From DAIRVC01 sp036803025 (GTDB lineage: Bacteria > Chloroflexota > Anaerolineae > Anaerolineales > E44-bin32): a DNA stretch of 11,535 nt. The notes beneath the pieces are model-generated. The model made no database searches. It was not told the origin of the DNA and worked only from the letters and a program-made list of their open reading frames with translations. Positions 10,849-11,535 of the stretch are shown here, in pieces (position 1 is the stretch's first letter; each line of letters begins with the position of its first letter). The stretch lies in NCBI GenBank assembly GCA_036803025.1, contig DAIRVC010000079.1, forward strand, positions 1-11,535, in the 5' to 3' direction. Position numbers and translations under genes: made by a program.

Positions 10849-11535
10849 ATGCCGCGACTTGACCCGCACTCATGCGCCGACACGAGTCAGGGGCGCATCG
10901 AGCATATCGACTTCGACCTGCACGTCCGGATGGACGAGCGCGTTATCACCGGTGTCGCCCGCTACCGGCTCGACCGGGATTCTCCCGGGATCATTGACTT
11001 CGACACGCACCGCCTGGTTATCGACTCTGTGCGCGCGGACAGATTGGATGTGCACTGGGATCTGGGGGCGGAGCAGGCGATCCTGGGGCAGCGCCTACGC
11101 ATCGAGGGCCTGGTCGGCGCCAGAGAGTTCACCATCGCTTTCCGCTGCGCTGAAGACGCCAAAGCGCTGCAGTGGTTGAACGCCGAACAGACCGCCAGCG
11201 GCAGACATCCATTCCTCTATAGCCAATGCCAATCCATCAACGCCCGCAGCCTGTTCCCCTGTCAGGACACGCCGTCGGTGCGCTTTACCTTCTCAGCCAG
11301 AGTGAGAGTCAACCAGCCGTTGCGCGTCGTCATGGCTGCCGCGCCGGGTGAGACCGGGCGCGATCAATACGGCGAGTACCATCGCTTCGAGATGCCCCAA
11401 CCCATCCCCTCCTACCTTTTCGCACTGGCGGTCGGGGAGATCGTCTCGCAAGACGTCGGCCCCCGCTGCCGCGTGTACGCCGAACCGGCATTGATCGATG
11501 CCGCCGCCTGGGAGTTCGGCGAGATGGAGGCCATG
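10849..11535 (+). CDS. M1 family aminopeptidase, leukotriene-A4-hydrolase type (N-terminal part)
   Basis: M1 enzymes are zinc metallopeptidases that remove N-terminal residues from peptides. The first 229 codons are present and the frame is open to the window edge. The N-terminal beta-saddle domain is recognisable: IEHIDFDLHVRMDERVITG (17-35), ALQWLNAEQTASGRHPFLYS (106-125) and the substrate-pocket block QCQSINARSLFPCQDTPS (126-143). PIPSYLFALAVGEI (185-198) and a GPR block at 204-206 follow. This closely parallels leukotriene A4 hydrolase and its bacterial aminopeptidase relatives. The catalytic GxMEN and HExxH motifs would lie beyond the edge, so activity cannot be checked here. The ATG at 10849 is preceded by GGAGAGG (10836-10842) with a 6-base gap. 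No signal peptide is visible, so it is probably cytoplasmic. Its promoter and the upstream terminator mark it as the start of a separate transcription unit. Confidence 0.93.
   Translation, partial: MPRLDPHSCADTSQGRIEHIDFDLHVRMDERVITGVARYRLDRDSPGIIDFDTHRLVIDSVRADRLDVHWDLGAEQAILGQRLRIEGLVGAREFTIAFRCAEDAKALQWLNAEQTASGRHPFLYSQCQSINARSLFPCQDTPSVRFTFSARVRVNQPLRVVMAAAPGETGRDQYGEYHRFEMPQPIPSYLFALAVGEIVSQDVGPRCRVYAEPALIDAAAWEFGEMEAM

Overview
The window looks like GC-rich chromosomal DNA from a member of the Chloroflexota, probably Anaerolineae-like. This rests on the first ~108 bases of a 16S rRNA gene (minus strand, positions 1-108) and on two surface proteins with Thr/Pro-rich linkers joined to LysM, lamin-tail, NBR1-Ig-like and PA14 domains, a style common in that phylum. 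The assignment is from pattern recognition, not from a tree. A run of 100 N at 10174-10273 shows this is an assembled draft scaffold.

Layout, left to right. Positions 1-3103 hold minus-strand housekeeping genes read toward the left edge: dnaX, ybaB and recR in one cluster, then an rRNA operon whose leader carries two tandem near-consensus promoters, two hairpins and a boxA-like element. tatA (3174-3365, plus) diverges from dnaX. It converges on a two-gene minus operon (3399-4563) made of a membrane-anchored LysM/lamin-tail protein followed by a DUF1992 protein. A NYN/YacP-like nuclease gene (4662-5135, plus) diverges from that operon. After it comes a 205-base spacer with an extended -10 promoter and a hairpin but no plus-strand gene, which is a candidate small RNA locus. 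A GH1 beta-glucosidase (5342-6706) and a large NBR1-Ig/PA14 lipoprotein (6878-8995) follow on the minus strand, each ending in a GC-rich hairpin.

Positions 8996-9471 have no convincing gene but contain a structured inverted repeat. A small one-TM protein gene (about 9472-9708, minus) and a CAT-anticodon tRNA (9782-9854, minus) follow. On the plus strand come a lysine-rich histone H1-like repeat protein (10069-10589), interrupted by the N gap, and the first 229 codons of an M1 aminopeptidase of the leukotriene-A4-hydrolase type (10849 to the window edge).

The genes do not form one pathway. dnaX, ybaB and recR serve replication and recombination. tatA belongs to protein export. The LysM/LTD protein and the PA14 lipoprotein belong to the cell surface, and the beta-glucosidase and aminopeptidase to breakdown of saccharides and peptides. 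The most useful observations are these: (i) the N gap is flanked by an exact 55-base duplication, and collapsing it restores the frame of the histone-like gene to 121 codons; (ii) the paired rRNA promoters share a spacer motif; (iii) several promoters share a TAnAATCC -10 box; (iv) two non-coding loci could encode structured RNAs. I found no defence system, CRISPR array, prophage or insertion sequence, and no clear case for an entirely new system.
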